Shown: piece after piece, positions 1-14,160 of the stretch
Position numbering within the stretch: position 1 is the first letter of the stretch
Layout of the letters: each line of letters begins with the position of its first letter
Assembly (NCBI GenBank): GCA_036169595.1
Contig: CM069768.1
Location: 3,617,501 to 3,645,000, forward strand
DNA from: Dictyostelium firmibasis
Lineage: Eukaryota; Evosea; Eumycetozoa; Dictyosteliales; Dictyosteliaceae
Direction of reading: 5' to 3'
Length of the DNA stretch: 27,500 nt
The notes under the pieces: generated by a model
Databases searched by the model: none
Told to the model about the DNA's origin: nothing
The model's input: the letters and a program-made list of their open reading frames with translations, nothing else
Position numbers and translations under genes: made by a program

Positions 1-479
1 CAATTGAAATCACTTCAAAGGTTAGAAAATTGAAAATCTCAGAATCCTCAAGTAATACACCATCATCACCAATCATTGGTAGTAGTCCAAAGAAATCTTG
101 GTTCTCTTATTTCTTTTCAAAAAATAGTAGTAGTAATAATTTAAATGGTAATGGTAGTGCACCATCTTCACCAGCACTTCAATCAAATGGAAATTATCAT
201 CAACAACAAAATAATAATAATAATAATAATAATAACAACAACACCACATCAGCAAATTATGTAATTGAAAGTAAAATCGATGTCAATTTAATTTATGTAA
301 ATTTAGAAAAAATAATTAAAAAATATGGATTTGAATTAAAATATCAACAACACCAACAACAACAAAATATTAAACATTGTATAGTTAGATCACATCATAT
401 AAACTCTGATGGTACACCACAATTTGAATGCGAAATTGAAATTAAACCATCTGCCTTCATAAATCCAATCTCACCATCA

Positions 480-514
<35 letters not shown>

Positions 515-653
515 TATGCCACCTCTTAATTTGAACGGTGGACAAAATATTAATCACGACCAAGGTTTTAGAGTTTCGATTATTCATAAATCAGGTTCAC
601 AACATAAGTTTAACAATTTCACAAGTTCATTAGAACAAATTTTAACTAATTGA
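1..653 (+). CDS. SAD/BRSK-type Ser/Thr protein kinase, C-terminal part (5' end outside window)
   Basis: The reading frame is open from the left edge (first full codon at 3) to the stop at 651-653, so only the C-terminal ~217 residues are present and the kinase domain lies outside the window. The diagnostic stretch is PKKSWFSYFFSKN, which matches the conserved PKKSWFGNF block of animal BRSK1/2 (SAD) kinases. After a Ser/Asn/Gln linker comes a KA1-like segment: YVNLEKIIKKYGFELKYQQ, then FECEIEIKPSA, then FRVSIIHKSGSQHKFNNF followed by SLEQIL. These parallel the BRSK tail, which ends in a sequence like [26 protein letters not shown]. In this AMPK-related family the tail is autoinhibitory or membrane-binding; that role here is inference. 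Homopolymer runs of Asn (near 212-243) and Gln (near 481-511) interrupt the domain, as is usual in Dictyostelium. There is no ATG near the edge, so no internal start is proposed. Confidence 0.75.
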
Positions 654-871
654 GATAAAAAAAAAAAAAAAAAAAAAAAAAAACGAAAATTCTCCATCGT
701 CAATATATTTATGGCACACTATTGGGCAATACAAATTTTTAAACTTCCAAAATGTATAATAATATATATATTTCTCTCACCTCCCCCACTTTTTTTTATT
801 TTTCCTCTATTAATAGAGTTTAAAAAAAAAAATCAATATATGATAATAATTTAAAAAAAAAAAATAAAAAC

Positions 872-924
<53 letters not shown>

Positions 925-1174
925 AACCAAAAATAATAAATAAATATAAAAATAAATAAATAAAATACATATTCGAATTAATTATTAAAATTATTTTTTT
1001 TTCTATTTTATTTTTGTAATTTTTATTTTTATTTTTAATTTTTTTTCGTTTTTTTTTTTTTTTAATTTTTTTTATGATTTTTTTTTTTCAAATTTTTTGA
1101 TTTTTTTTTCTAAATTTTTTTCCATTGTTCTTTTGTTATAAAAAGTTATATTATATTAGCAACAACAAAACGAA
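654..1174. other. Intergenic spacer with poly(A)/poly(T) tracts
   Basis: This spacer lies between the kinase stop and the SET/NAP start. It holds an A-run right after the kinase stop (about 657-684), an uninterrupted run of 45 A at 877-921, and T-rich DNA at about 990-1120. No ORF, RNA gene or hairpin stands out. It presumably contains the kinase 3' UTR and the promoter of the next gene; Dictyostelium promoters commonly carry such oligo(dT) tracts. Confidence 0.8.
877..921. repeat. Homopolymer run of 45 A
   Basis: Positions 877-921 are all A. The run sits about 250 bp upstream of the SET/NAP start codon. Confidence 0.95.
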
Positions 1175-2268
<1,094 letters not shown>

Positions 2269-2602
2269 GTGAAACTATATAATAATAAAAGATTAAAAAA
2301 AAAAAAAAAAAAATTACTATATATAATACTATTTTTTATTTTTTAATTTTATTTTTTATTAAAATCTTGTTAGATAATATTTCACACACACACATTGTTT
2401 TTATTTTTCATAAAAAAAAATTATATATATTAAATAATTTTATTTTTATTTTTATTTTTATTATATTTCATTTTTTTTTTTTTGTTTTTTGCTGATTTTT
2501 TTTTTTTTTTTTTCATTTTTAACAAAAGTATCGCCTTTTTATACAAACGAACGAAAAAGAAAAAAAAAAAAAAACATAATAAATTAATATACAACTTAAA
2601 TA
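2269..2602. other. Intergenic spacer
   Basis: This 334-bp AT-rich spacer contains an A-run after the SET/NAP stop (about 2295-2312), a short CA run (2383-2394), TTTTTA repeats (about 2438-2460) and T-runs. No gene or RNA is visible. It should contain the 3' UTR of the SET/NAP gene and the promoter of the next gene. Confidence 0.75.
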
Positions 2603-3588
2603 ATGGAAACAATATTATATGATACACAAACATTTTGCCCGATTTGTACAATTATAAATAGAAAAGGATTACTATTAAAAGCAGCAATTGTTGTATCTAG
2701 AGATGATGATAAAGTTTATTTAAAATGTTGTTGTGATCAAAATCATAGTAAACAATTTGAAACACTTTATTGTTCTTCATTAAAATTTTTTAAAAGAATA
2801 TTATCATTTGATCCTATTATTGGTAATAGGTTTGGAGCTGTTAAAGATATTGAGGGTATGTCTAAATATAATGATGGTAATAATCAAATTAAAGTTTCAA
2901 AGAATCCAACTGTTTCAAATTTTGTTTTGGAATTTTCAATATTTCAAAATTCAATGTTTCTATCAGATGATGAAATTAAACATAATATTCAACAATTTCA
3001 AACTTTTTATCCAAAAAATAGAAAGGTAAATTTTAAAATCAATAAGTAAATAATATTAATAATAATAATAATAATAAGATTTAAACATATAAAAATAATA
3101 AATAATAACATAATAGATGAAAAAAAATAAAATAAAAAAATATATTTAGTTTGTTTTAAAAGTTATAGCAAGAGGTAGTAATAATATAAATGGTATAAAT
3201 GATAAAGTTAAATATATATCAAGTTTATTAAAAGGTTATCCAATTTTATTAGAGGTTACATTAGAGAGATTGAATGAAATTGGTAAATTAAATAATTCTT
3301 GTTTATTGGGTACAAAAGTTTATCCAGCTGTAAAATACTATTTAAAACAAGGTGATGAATCAACATTCATTAGAGATATTAATCAATTGTTAGTTGTACT
3401 AAGAGAATATTCCGATATGCAATGTGTTGTAACCATTGCATTGGAGAGAAAGTTTGCAAATCTAACAGATATTTTAAGATTATTAAGAAAAAGTAATGAT
3501 GTAATTAGATTTATAATTTTATCATTAGAAAGGCCACCAAAACAATTAGTTGAAACTTTAACAATTCATAATAATAATAATAATAATG

Positions 3589-3625
<37 letters not shown>

Positions 3626-4184
3626 TGAAATTTTAACATGTAATATAAATGATCCATATGAATTAATTCAAGAGATTGAAAGAGCTACAGAGGGTAGCAT
3701 AAATGGTGATGATTTTTATCCATTAAATGTTGGACAAGCATTAGAACCAATGTTAAATATGATGGGATATGGGTTGTATAGTATTAAACCATCTTCATAT
3801 TGTTCATTTGCAACATGTTTAGTGAATACATCAACTATTGAATCTAGACCAATTAATAGGATATTAAATATTGGTAAACTATATTATGACCTCTTACCAT
3901 TGTTACCGGAATTGGAGGAGAAAATTGGATTTTTCAATGGTCTAAAATTAAAATCAATTCTAAAGTCTTGTAATATTCCAGGTGTTCAATTACCTAATCT
4001 TTTCGATTATCTAACTGATCGTTCAAAATCAGAAATCACTCGTAAAGTTATCGATCAAACTCAAATTTTAATCATTCATAATAATATGGATTTAGCATCT
4101 TTAGATTTAAAAAGAAGATGTAATTGTTCTGTTGAAACTAAAATAAAAGATGGTTTCATTTCATCTTGTACTGGTTGTATTTAA
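2603..4184 (+). CDS. Cluster-less radical SAM-like protein (Tes/MJ0619-like family), 2 exons
   Basis: Exons are 2603-3025 and 3150-4184, in phase 0 across a GTAAAT...TTTAG intron of 124 bp, giving 485 residues. Residues 12-60 (CPIC at 12-15, KVYLKCCCDQNH, then FETLYCSS) match the N-terminal zinc-type segment of Tes/MJ0619-like radical SAM proteins (CPxC...KVYxxKxCxEHGxFxxLIxSD). The C-terminal half keeps a further family pattern: DDFYPLNVGQALEPML, then YCSFATCLV, then a final LIIHNNMDLASLDLKRRC and CTGC. Where active members have IEVTNRCNLxCPxCF, this protein reads VLEFSIFQNSMFLSDDEI, with no CxxxCxxC. Where they have SGGEPTL it reads ARGSNNI. It therefore looks like a pseudoenzyme that should bind neither the 4Fe-4S cluster nor SAM in the usual way. 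An Asn run (about 3569-3622) is inserted. Substrate and role are unknown. The family call comes from remembered motifs, not a search. Confidence 0.6.
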
Positions 4185-4306
4185 ATATAATCAAAACAGA
4201 TATACATATATATTTATATATAGAGAAATAAACAATAAAAAATAAACTAATTATTTAAACTTTATTATAATAATATATTATTTATTTATTTCTATTTATA
4301 TTTGAT

Positions 4307-4792
4307 TTAATATCTATTATGTTTTGGTTTTACTAGTTCTCTAACTTCAGAAGTAATTTTAATATCAAGATTATAATTTGGATAGACTGTATTTAATATA
4401 GATTTAACGATTTGAATTGGAGGATCACCATAACCATAGCTTGTACCAAAAGTTTTAATTGATTTATTCTCTTCATCAATTGTCATTATACCTCCACCTA
4501 AACATTCTGGTGATCTCCACTTCTTTTTATGTAATTCTTTAGTGTTTTCGACATACCATTCTTTTTGACCACTATGATATGCTTCTGTATCTGTTGATGC
4601 AAGTACATATCTTTTTTCAAGATATTTTAATGGTTGACCATCATTATCTGTTGTCACATATGGTGTAAGCTCTAATATGACATATTTTTCATCACCAACA
4701 TGATCAATTACACATTCATATGTTTGATTTTCATTTTTATTATCTTGATACACTTTTTTATTTAGAAATAATTCTTTATTAATCACTGTCAT
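4307..4792 (-). CDS. Phosphohistidine phosphatase, Janus/PHPT1 family
   Basis: This is a single-exon gene of 161 residues starting at ATG 4792-4790. The family block ECLGGGIMTID, then KTFGTSYGYGDPPIQIVKSIL, then YPNYNLDI, matches human PHPT1 ECLGGGRI...[29 protein letters not shown]. The catalytic His of PHPT1 (in AEYHADIYD) corresponds to His73 here (EAYHSGQKEWY). PHPT1 removes phosphate from phosphohistidine (and phospholysine) on cytosolic proteins. At 161 residues the protein is longer than the ~125-residue animal enzyme; the extra length is mostly N-terminal and in the strand before the active site. It converges with the upstream plus-strand gene, with a 122-bp spacer containing AATAAA-like signals. 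Family membership is secure; activity is inferred from the retained His. Confidence 0.85.
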   Translation of the reverse strand: MTVINKELFLNKKVYQDNKNENQTYECVIDHVGDEKYVILELTPYVTTDNDGQPLKYLEKRYVLASTDTEAYHSGQKEWYVENTKELHKKKWRSPECLGGGIMTIDEENKSIKTFGTSYGYGDPPIQIVKSILNTVYPNYNLDIKITSEVRELVKPKHNRY

Positions 4793-5076
4793 TTTGGTTG
4801 GTAATATTTTTAGGTTGAAAAAAAAAATTTTGAAAATAAAAAAAAAAATAAAAATAAAAAAAAATTATTTTATTTATTTTATTAATCACTTTTTTGGTGA
4901 ATATAATAATTATTTTTGAATTCTAATTAGAAGTTTAAAACATTAAATACACCTAAAAGAATTATTTAAGTGTTCATTTTTAGGAATTAATGGTTTTTAA
5001 AAAAAAATATTTTTTAAATATTTTCATAAATTAAAGTCCGGATTTTATTATATATTGAAATTAAAATTTCATCTAA
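4793..5076. other. Upstream region shared by the phosphatase gene and tRNA-Ser
   Basis: This is 284 bp of AT-rich DNA between the start codon of the minus-strand phosphatase gene and the tRNA gene. A short palindromic segment, GAAATTAAAATTTC (5057-5070), lies just upstream of the tRNA. No retroelement is present in the stretch about 50 bp upstream of the tRNA, where TRE5-type elements usually insert. Confidence 0.7.
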
Positions 5077-5158
5077 GACATCGTAGCGAAGTGGTCTAAC
5101 GCGATTGACTAGAAATCAATTCTCTTCGGAGGCGCAGGTTCGAACCCTGCCGATGTCG
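5077..5158 (+). tRNA. tRNA-Ser (anticodon AGA)
   Basis: The acceptor stem GACATCG (5077-5083) pairs with CGATGTC (5151-5157), with discriminator G at 5158. The A box TAGCGAAGTGG and the B box GGTTCGAACCC are both near perfect. The anticodon arm is ATTGA-CTAGAAA-TCAAT, placing AGA (reads UCU, Ser) in a seven-base loop. A long variable arm (TCTCTTCGGAGG region) gives the type II cloverleaf expected for Ser, and the T arm is GCAGG-TTCGAAC-CCTGC. The length is 82 nt with no intron and no encoded CCA. A TTTT at 5166-5169 can serve as the Pol III terminator. Confidence 0.97.
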
Positions 5159-5165
5159 ATAAAAA

Positions 5166-5169
5166 TTTT
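5166..5169 (+). terminator. Probable Pol III terminator (TTTT)
   Basis: A run of four T lies 8 bp after the tRNA-Ser 3' end. It is the first T4 downstream and fits Pol III termination; it is short, so some read-through is possible. Confidence 0.6.
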
Positions 5170-5178
5170 GACCTGGGT

Positions 5179-5208
5179 CCTGCGATGGGTCGCAGGTTCG
5201 ACACTTGC
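5179..5208 (+). promoter_or_regulatory. External B box (ex-B) with T-arm-like hairpin downstream of tRNA-Ser
   Basis: GCAGGTTCGACACTTGC at 5192-5208 can fold as a five-pair stem with one G-T pair and a seven-base loop. It copies the T arm of the adjacent tRNA (GCAGG-TTCGAAC-CCTGC) with a few changes. It contains the B-box-like GGTTCGACAC about 37 bp beyond the tRNA end. The same segment can alternatively fold as CCTGCGA (5179-5185) with TCGCAGG (5190-5196) around a TGGG loop, a perfect seven-pair stem. External B boxes downstream of tRNA genes are known in D. discoideum; assigning this one to that class is inference. Confidence 0.6.
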
Positions 5209-6148
5209 AAAAAGTGAAGAAATCATAAAAATTGCACTGTATCAGGCAAATCGACCCAACTTCCCCAAAATATAAAAATCAATTAGTTCTCTCTTCGATG
5301 ATTCTTTGTAACAAGAGATTCATAGATTGGATTTTAAAAAAAAATTAAATATAAAGATTGCATTAATTGAAAAATAATACACGTATGTATTAAAAATCAA
5401 TAAATGTATAAAAACGATGGATATTTAATTTTAATTTTTTTTAAAATTGAGGGATATTTATTTTTTAAATGGAAATAATTAGTTTCATTATTATAATTGT
5501 TTTATTTTGTTTTATTTTATAAGAAAAAAACAAAATTAAAGTATATAATTTTGAAATTTCAACTTTTTTTTTTTATTTTTTTATTTTTTTTAATTTTACA
5601 ATAATTGTTTTTTTGTGTGTTGGTATTAAATAAAAAAAAAAAATAAAATAAAATAAAATAAATTTAATTTAATTTTAAAAAAAAAAAAAAAATTAAAAAA
5701 AAAATAAATTTCAATTAATAGAATTAAAATGATAAATGTTATATTAAAAAAAAATATTATTGAACGAATAGTAATAATAATTTGATTTGTATTGCAACAT
5801 ATTATATCACCGATTCTAATATTAATATATTAGTATTAAACATTAAATTGTTTTTTTTTTTTTTTAATTGTTTGTTTTATTACAACTCCATATCTTCAGA
5901 TAAAACTAATTAAATAATTTAAAATAATTTATTAAAATAATACATGTGTTTTATATTAAAATATCACATGAAACAATATTGTTTAAAAATAAAATAATAA
6001 AGAAATAAAAAAAAATAAAAAAAAAATAAAAAAAAAATTTATTTATAAAATTAAATAATAAAAGAATAAAACTTATTTAGTGTTATAATAAAAGGAAAAG
6101 TAAAAATAATAATAAAATAATAATAGTAATAAAGGAAATTAAAAAAAA
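5209..6148. other. Intergenic spacer between tRNA-Ser and the ankyrin-like gene
   Basis: 5209-5335 has a more balanced, non-repetitive composition (for example CAGGCAAATCGACCCAACTT at 5244-5263, and CTCTT...AAGAG flanking a 17-base loop near 5291-5317). After that the DNA is A/T homopolymer-rich up to the start codon at 6149. There is no protein ORF of note and no second tRNA. The complex part could be an old insertion remnant or a regulatory segment; nothing in it is recognised. Confidence 0.6.
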
Positions 6149-9007
<2,859 letters not shown>

Positions 9008-9150
9008 ATAAAACCAAAAAAAAAAAAATCATACCCTTTTTATAAATTGTATTTTTAAATTTCGTTTTTTTTTTCAAAAATGTGTATTATCAACATAATT
9101 TTGTGAGTAAACAAAAAAAATCAGTATTTTTATTATTATATTTGAGTTTT
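9008..9150. other. Convergent 3' spacer
   Basis: This 143-bp AT-rich spacer separates the 3' ends of the ankyrin-like gene and the P-type ATPase gene. It presumably holds both polyadenylation regions. No other feature is seen. Confidence 0.7.
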
Positions 9151-12100
9151 TTAGAAGCCCAACGACGACGAAATTTTCCAGTCTAAGTCAAAAGAAATAC
9201 GTTTACGAATTTCGTTCCAGGAGAATAAACAAAAAATCATTGGAAGTGGATAAGCCCAGAATAATCCAGGTACTGAAGAGGATTCAATGATTGTGTGAAC
9301 AAATGGAGTATAAACAACGAAAGCACAAATACCAGCTTCAATTACTAAACCAACATTAACGTACATATTTCTCATACCATGTTTCCATAAAGGTACAACA
9401 CGAGTTTTGTTTGTGATAAGATTAAAGAATTGGCACATAACCAAGGTCATAAAGTAGGCAGTTTGGGCTTGACGAAGTGCTTCGACTTGGTAGGCTGAAT
9501 CAAAGCCCATATAATCATCACAACCATCAAAGAAATAATTATTTGTAGTACCCGGTAAAGAATCAGGTGGGAAACCATGATGAGCCAAAACGAGGAAGAA
9601 ATTTAAGAATGAAATGATAGCTTCGATTGGACCTGCTTGGAGATAACTGTACGATAGGAGGTTAGTGGTTACAAGATGATCTTTACCCAAAACACGTGGC
9701 TTACGACTCATAATATCTTTTTCACCAGTTTCATAAGCCAATGAGATAGCTGGTGCCATCTCAGTACCCAAATCGATACAAAGAATTAAGAATGAAGTGA
9801 CCGCTAATGGAATACCAGAAATGATATTCAATAGGAAAGGTGCTACCTCTGGAACTGCATGAGTGAGAGTGTAGGCGATGGATTTCTTCAAGTTATCGAA
9901 AATAATTCTACCCTCTTCAATACCGGCTACAATTGATGCGAAGTTATCATCCAAAAGAATGACATCGGCTGTTTCTTTGGCCACATCACTACCCACAATA
10001 CCCATAGCAACACCAATATCTGCTTTCTTTAGTGCTGGTGAATCGTTTACACCATCACCGGTTACAGCTACGACCTCTTTTCTTTTTTGAGCGTTTTCGA
10101 CGATTTGAGATTTTTGTTGTGGTGAAGTACGTGCAAATACAATTTCACTCTTACTTAGAACACGATCCCAGTCGGCATCGGTGAGGTCACGAATTTGACC
10201 ACCATGTAAAACTACGGCCTTTACCTCGCTATCATCGACTTCTGACAATGGAATACCTCTTTCCAATGCAATATCCTCGGCGGTTGGTGAAGAGATGATA
10301 CCAACTTTTTTGGCGATAGCTTTAGCAGTGATTGGATGATCACCAGTGACCATAATAACCTTGATACCTGCTGTTTTACATTGATGAACTGCAAATGGAA
10401 CGTTTTCTCTTGGTGGATCCAACAATGAACATAAACCAACAAATGTTAAACCTGTCATTGGGAAATTCAAAGTTTGGGCATCATACATATCATTTGGAAC
10501 GGTGTTTTCATTGTCCAATAGGATTTGAGCGAAACCTAAACATCTTTCACCCATACTACCCAATGCTTCGTAGGCTTCGATGAAATCACTCTTTATCTTG
10601 TCATCGATTTCTAATTCCTTGCCATTGATCATGAGTTTTGAACATTTCTCAAAGATAATCTCTGGTGCACCTTTCATGTAAAGGATTCTAGCGGTTGATT
10701 GCGGTTGATCATTGGAGAGTTTATGAATTGAAAGTTGCCATTTATTGGTTGAATTGAATGGAATTTCAAATACTTTTTGGTTTTGGGCACGAGTGATCTC
10801 AATGTCTTGGATGGTGTGACAAAGACGAAGGATAGCACTTTCTGAGGCGTCACCGAGAATTAAACGATTTTCAATTGGTCTTTGCATGTTACCTTCGAGT
10901 AATCTATCGAAATCTGCACGATTACAACAACCACCAACCTTTAATAATGCTGAACAAGTTGGAGTGGTTCTATCGAATAATTGACGGCCAATTGTACCAC
11001 CATTTTCAATGGCTCTAACGATTGTGTTATCATACCACATATGACTAACAGTCATACGATTTTGAGTGAGAGTACCAGTTTTATCTGAGGCAATCAAAGT
11101 GATTGAACCTAATGTTTCAATTGATTCCAATTTCTTACTGTATACATTTCTTTTTGATAAACGACGAGCTGTAACTGTGAGACAAGCAGTGATTGTTGAT
11201 GGTAAACCCTCTGGTACGTTTGCAACAATTAAACCGAGTACATTGATTAAATTTTGAATTGGTTTAATACCGACGGCGAAACCAACAATAAAGAAAAGCA
11301 AACCCATAGTAATGCCCAATGCAGTGATGAAATGAACAAATCTCTTGATTTCGATTTGAAGGGTAGTTTCGGTTTGCTCGGTGTTTGAGGCGAGATCAGC
11401 AATCTTACCGATCAAAGTATTACCACCGGTTCTAATTACAACACCACGAGCTGAACCATCCATAACCAATGTACCACAGAAAGCAAGATTATGAGTTTCC
11501 AATGGATTGTCATCGGTACAGGTTACAGTACATGATTGAGCATCACTTTCACCAGTTAATGATGAATTATCAACCTTCATACCATTACATGTAATGACAC
11601 GAATATCTGCTGGGACCTTATCACCTGCCTGACACATTACAATATCACCAACAACAATATCCTCAACCTTTACCTTTGTCTCTGAGCCATCACGAATTAC
11701 ACGACACGATTGTGGCAAAAGATTCTTGAATGATTTCATAATATTACCAGTTTGACGTTCTTGAGAGAATGTCAACAAGCAAGTAAAAATAACGATAGCA
11801 TATAAAACGCAAGCTAAATATAAGTTTACTCTTTGTGCGGTATCTAAACCATAGGCTAAAAAACATAATGCACCTGCTACCTCTAAAAGTATCATAAAGA
11901 AATTTGTAAAACATTTGCCCAATTGAATGTACCATGGTACTTCTTTTGGTGGTTTTAATATATTTTTACCGTTTCTAATTAATAATTCACCTGCTAATGA
12001 TTGTGTTAAACCCTAAAAAATTTTAAAAAGATAATAAAAAAAAAGTTAATACCATAAAATATTTTAATGATAAAAAAAATAAATATATTTACACCTGATA

Positions 12101-12929
12101 GTGATGGATCAATTGGATTAATATTTGTTGTAAATTTTTCAGCTACTTGTTCAAGAGTTAACTCATGTTCATTGACATCATATTCAGAAGCTTTTTGTCT
12201 AGCAGCTGTTTTTTCTTTTTTACCCAACTCTGAAGTTTGACCCATTGGCTTCATTTCGATTGGAACATGTTCGCCACCTGAAATCTCTTTTTTAGTTGGT
12301 GGTATAATAACGTCTGCACCTTGAATGATAGCATTATTATTGTCAGCTTTACCTATTGTTGTACTTGAAGCTGGTGTTGTTGAAGTTGTTGAGGGTGATG
12401 GTGTTGGTTGATTGAAAATATCTTTGAGTGAAAGTGTTTCAGCAAAAGATTTGGCTTGTTGTTTTTGAACGGTTGTTGTTGATGATTGAATTGTTGAGAG
12501 GTATTGAGTTGGTGATGATGGTCTATTGGCACGTTTCTCACTAATTTGCTGTTTCATCTCTTGAAAGATTTGTGGAATCTCCTTTGATGTGCCAAATAAA
12601 TCAATCGATAATTTTGGATATGCACCTGTTCTAACGTCTTTTTGATCGAATGCTTGGAAAGTGTATGCATTATGTGCTTGGTTCTTTGACACTGTGTTCA
12701 TTGGATGATTATCTAAATTTTGAAATGATAATCTTCTTTTGACTTGTTCTTGTTCTTTATTTTCATCTATTGATTTAGCTAAATGATCATTGTTGTTATT
12801 ATTATCATTATTATTGTTATTATTATTATTGATATCATTATCAATTAAAATATTATCTCTTGCTAAATTATCTTCATCATTTCTATTAATATTATTAATA
12901 TCTTTGTTGTTATTGTTGTTGTTATCCAT
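9151..12929 (-). CDS. ionA: P2C-type (Na+/K+-ATPase alpha-like) P-type ATPase, 2 exons
   Basis: Exon 1 is 12929-12093 and exon 2 is 12012-9151, joined GGT|GTAAAT...TTAG|GGT in phase 0, giving 1232 residues. After a 279-residue Asn/Ser/Thr-rich N-terminal exon the pump core starts GLTQSLAGELLIRNG, KPPKEVPW. Core motifs are SSLTGES (A domain), ANVPEGLP (M4), SDKTGTLTQNRMTV with phospho-Asp589, MKGAPE (nucleotide domain), VTGDGVNDSPALKKADIG (hinge), YTLTHAVPEVAPF (M5) and CIDLGTEMAPAISLAYE (M6). The order and the M6 motif place it in the Na,K/H,K-ATPase class, which pumps cations across the plasma membrane. Compared with pig alpha1, Ser775-Asn776 read His997-Ala998 and Asp808 reads Glu1030, while Glu779 and Asp804 are kept. 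The M1-M2 outer loop is very short and the tail lacks KETYY. The symbol ionA is from memory and should be confirmed; the family call is secure. Confidence 0.9.
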
Positions 12930-12977
12930 TTTATTTTTAAATAAATTATTTAATTTTTTTTTTTACTGTTATTATTT

Positions 12978-13010
<33 letters not shown>

Positions 13011-13232
13011 TTGTATTATATTTATTATTTCATAATAAAAAAAAAAATTTCAAGTTCAGTTAGATAAGGTAACTCTAGTTTTACATATATGGGTAGTATA
13101 AATAAAATAAAAAAAAACAATAATAGTAGTTGAGAAAAAAAAGATTCTAGGTAATTAAACAAACTGTGTGGTATGTGATACAATGTATAACAAAAGATAA
13201 AAAATTATGATTTTTTAATTTATTATTATTAA

Positions 13233-13297
13233 TTTTATTTTTATTTTTATTTTTATTTTTATTTTTTATTTTTATTTTTATTTTTATTTTTTTTATT
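13233..13297. repeat. TTTTTA/ATTTTT short tandem repeat
   Basis: Reiterated ATTTTT hexamers lie in the divergent intergenic region upstream of the P-type ATPase gene. Confidence 0.8.
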
Positions 13298-13923
13298 TTT
13301 ATTTAAATAAAATAAAATTTAATTGTGTGTGTCAATTAAAAAATTAATTAGAAAAAAAAAAATAAAAAAAAAAAAAAATAAAGAAAAAAAAAAACCCTTT
13401 TATAATTACAATAAATAATAAATTTTGTAATAAAAAAATAATAATAAAAAAATACATTCATATGAAAGAGAAAAAAGTTATGTTTATCTACATTAATCTA
13501 ATATCAGATAGTGAAATAAATAAAAAATTATATACATACTTTTATTGGATTTTTTTTTTTTTTTTATTATTTAGTTTTTTTATTTATATATTTTTTTTTT
13601 TTTATTTTTTTTTTTTATTTCTATTATTTGATTATTACTTTTTATTTATATAGTTATAAATATGAAAAAAGTTATTATCTAATTTGGAAAAAAGTTTAAA
13701 CTTTTTTTTATCGCTCTAAAATTGGGGGTTTGGTGTTTTTTTTTCAATTCATTGTACACTATCTATCTCTTTTTGGTAAAAGGGAGTAGGTAGGTAGTAT
13801 TGATATTATTAATAAAAATATATAAACAAATTATATATATGATTATAGAAATATAGATAGATAATAACTATAAATAATTATTATTATACTGTTGAAATTT
13901 GTATTTTATGAAGAAAAAAATTG

Positions 13924-13954
<31 letters not shown>

Positions 13955-14082
13955 AAAAGGTTTTTCGATTTCTTTTTAAAAATAAAAATTAAAAAAATAT
14001 AAAAATAATTTTTTTTTTTTATTTTTATTTCGGTTTAAAATGCACAAAAAATTTCAACTCAGCACTGTGAAACGTCTAAAAT

Positions 14083-14160
14083 GGCTTTTATTATAATTTT
14101 ATTTTATTTTTTAATTTTTTTTTACTTCATTTTTTTGATTTATGTTTCAAATAAAAAGCC
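14083..14160. repeat. Imperfect inverted repeat (10/11-bp arms, 57-bp spacer)
   Basis: GGCTTTTATT at 14083-14092 is the reverse complement of AATAAAAAGCC at 14150-14160 except for one extra base. The GC-containing ends make it stand out from the surrounding homopolymers. Function is unknown: it could be a regulatory inverted site, part of a small non-coding RNA, or chance. Confidence 0.5.

Noticed and set aside
2430-2651. 73-codon minus-strand ORF
   Set aside because: Lys/Asn and Phe runs from homopolymers; it overlaps the start of the radical SAM-like gene in antisense.
5159-5335. Second tRNA gene or TRE retroelement end
   Set aside because: Only a T-arm-like hairpin is present, with no acceptor, D or anticodon arm, and no retroelement end could be recognised.
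13462-13653. 63-codon plus-strand ORF
   Set aside because: Mostly Phe/Ile/Tyr from T-tracts within an intergenic region.
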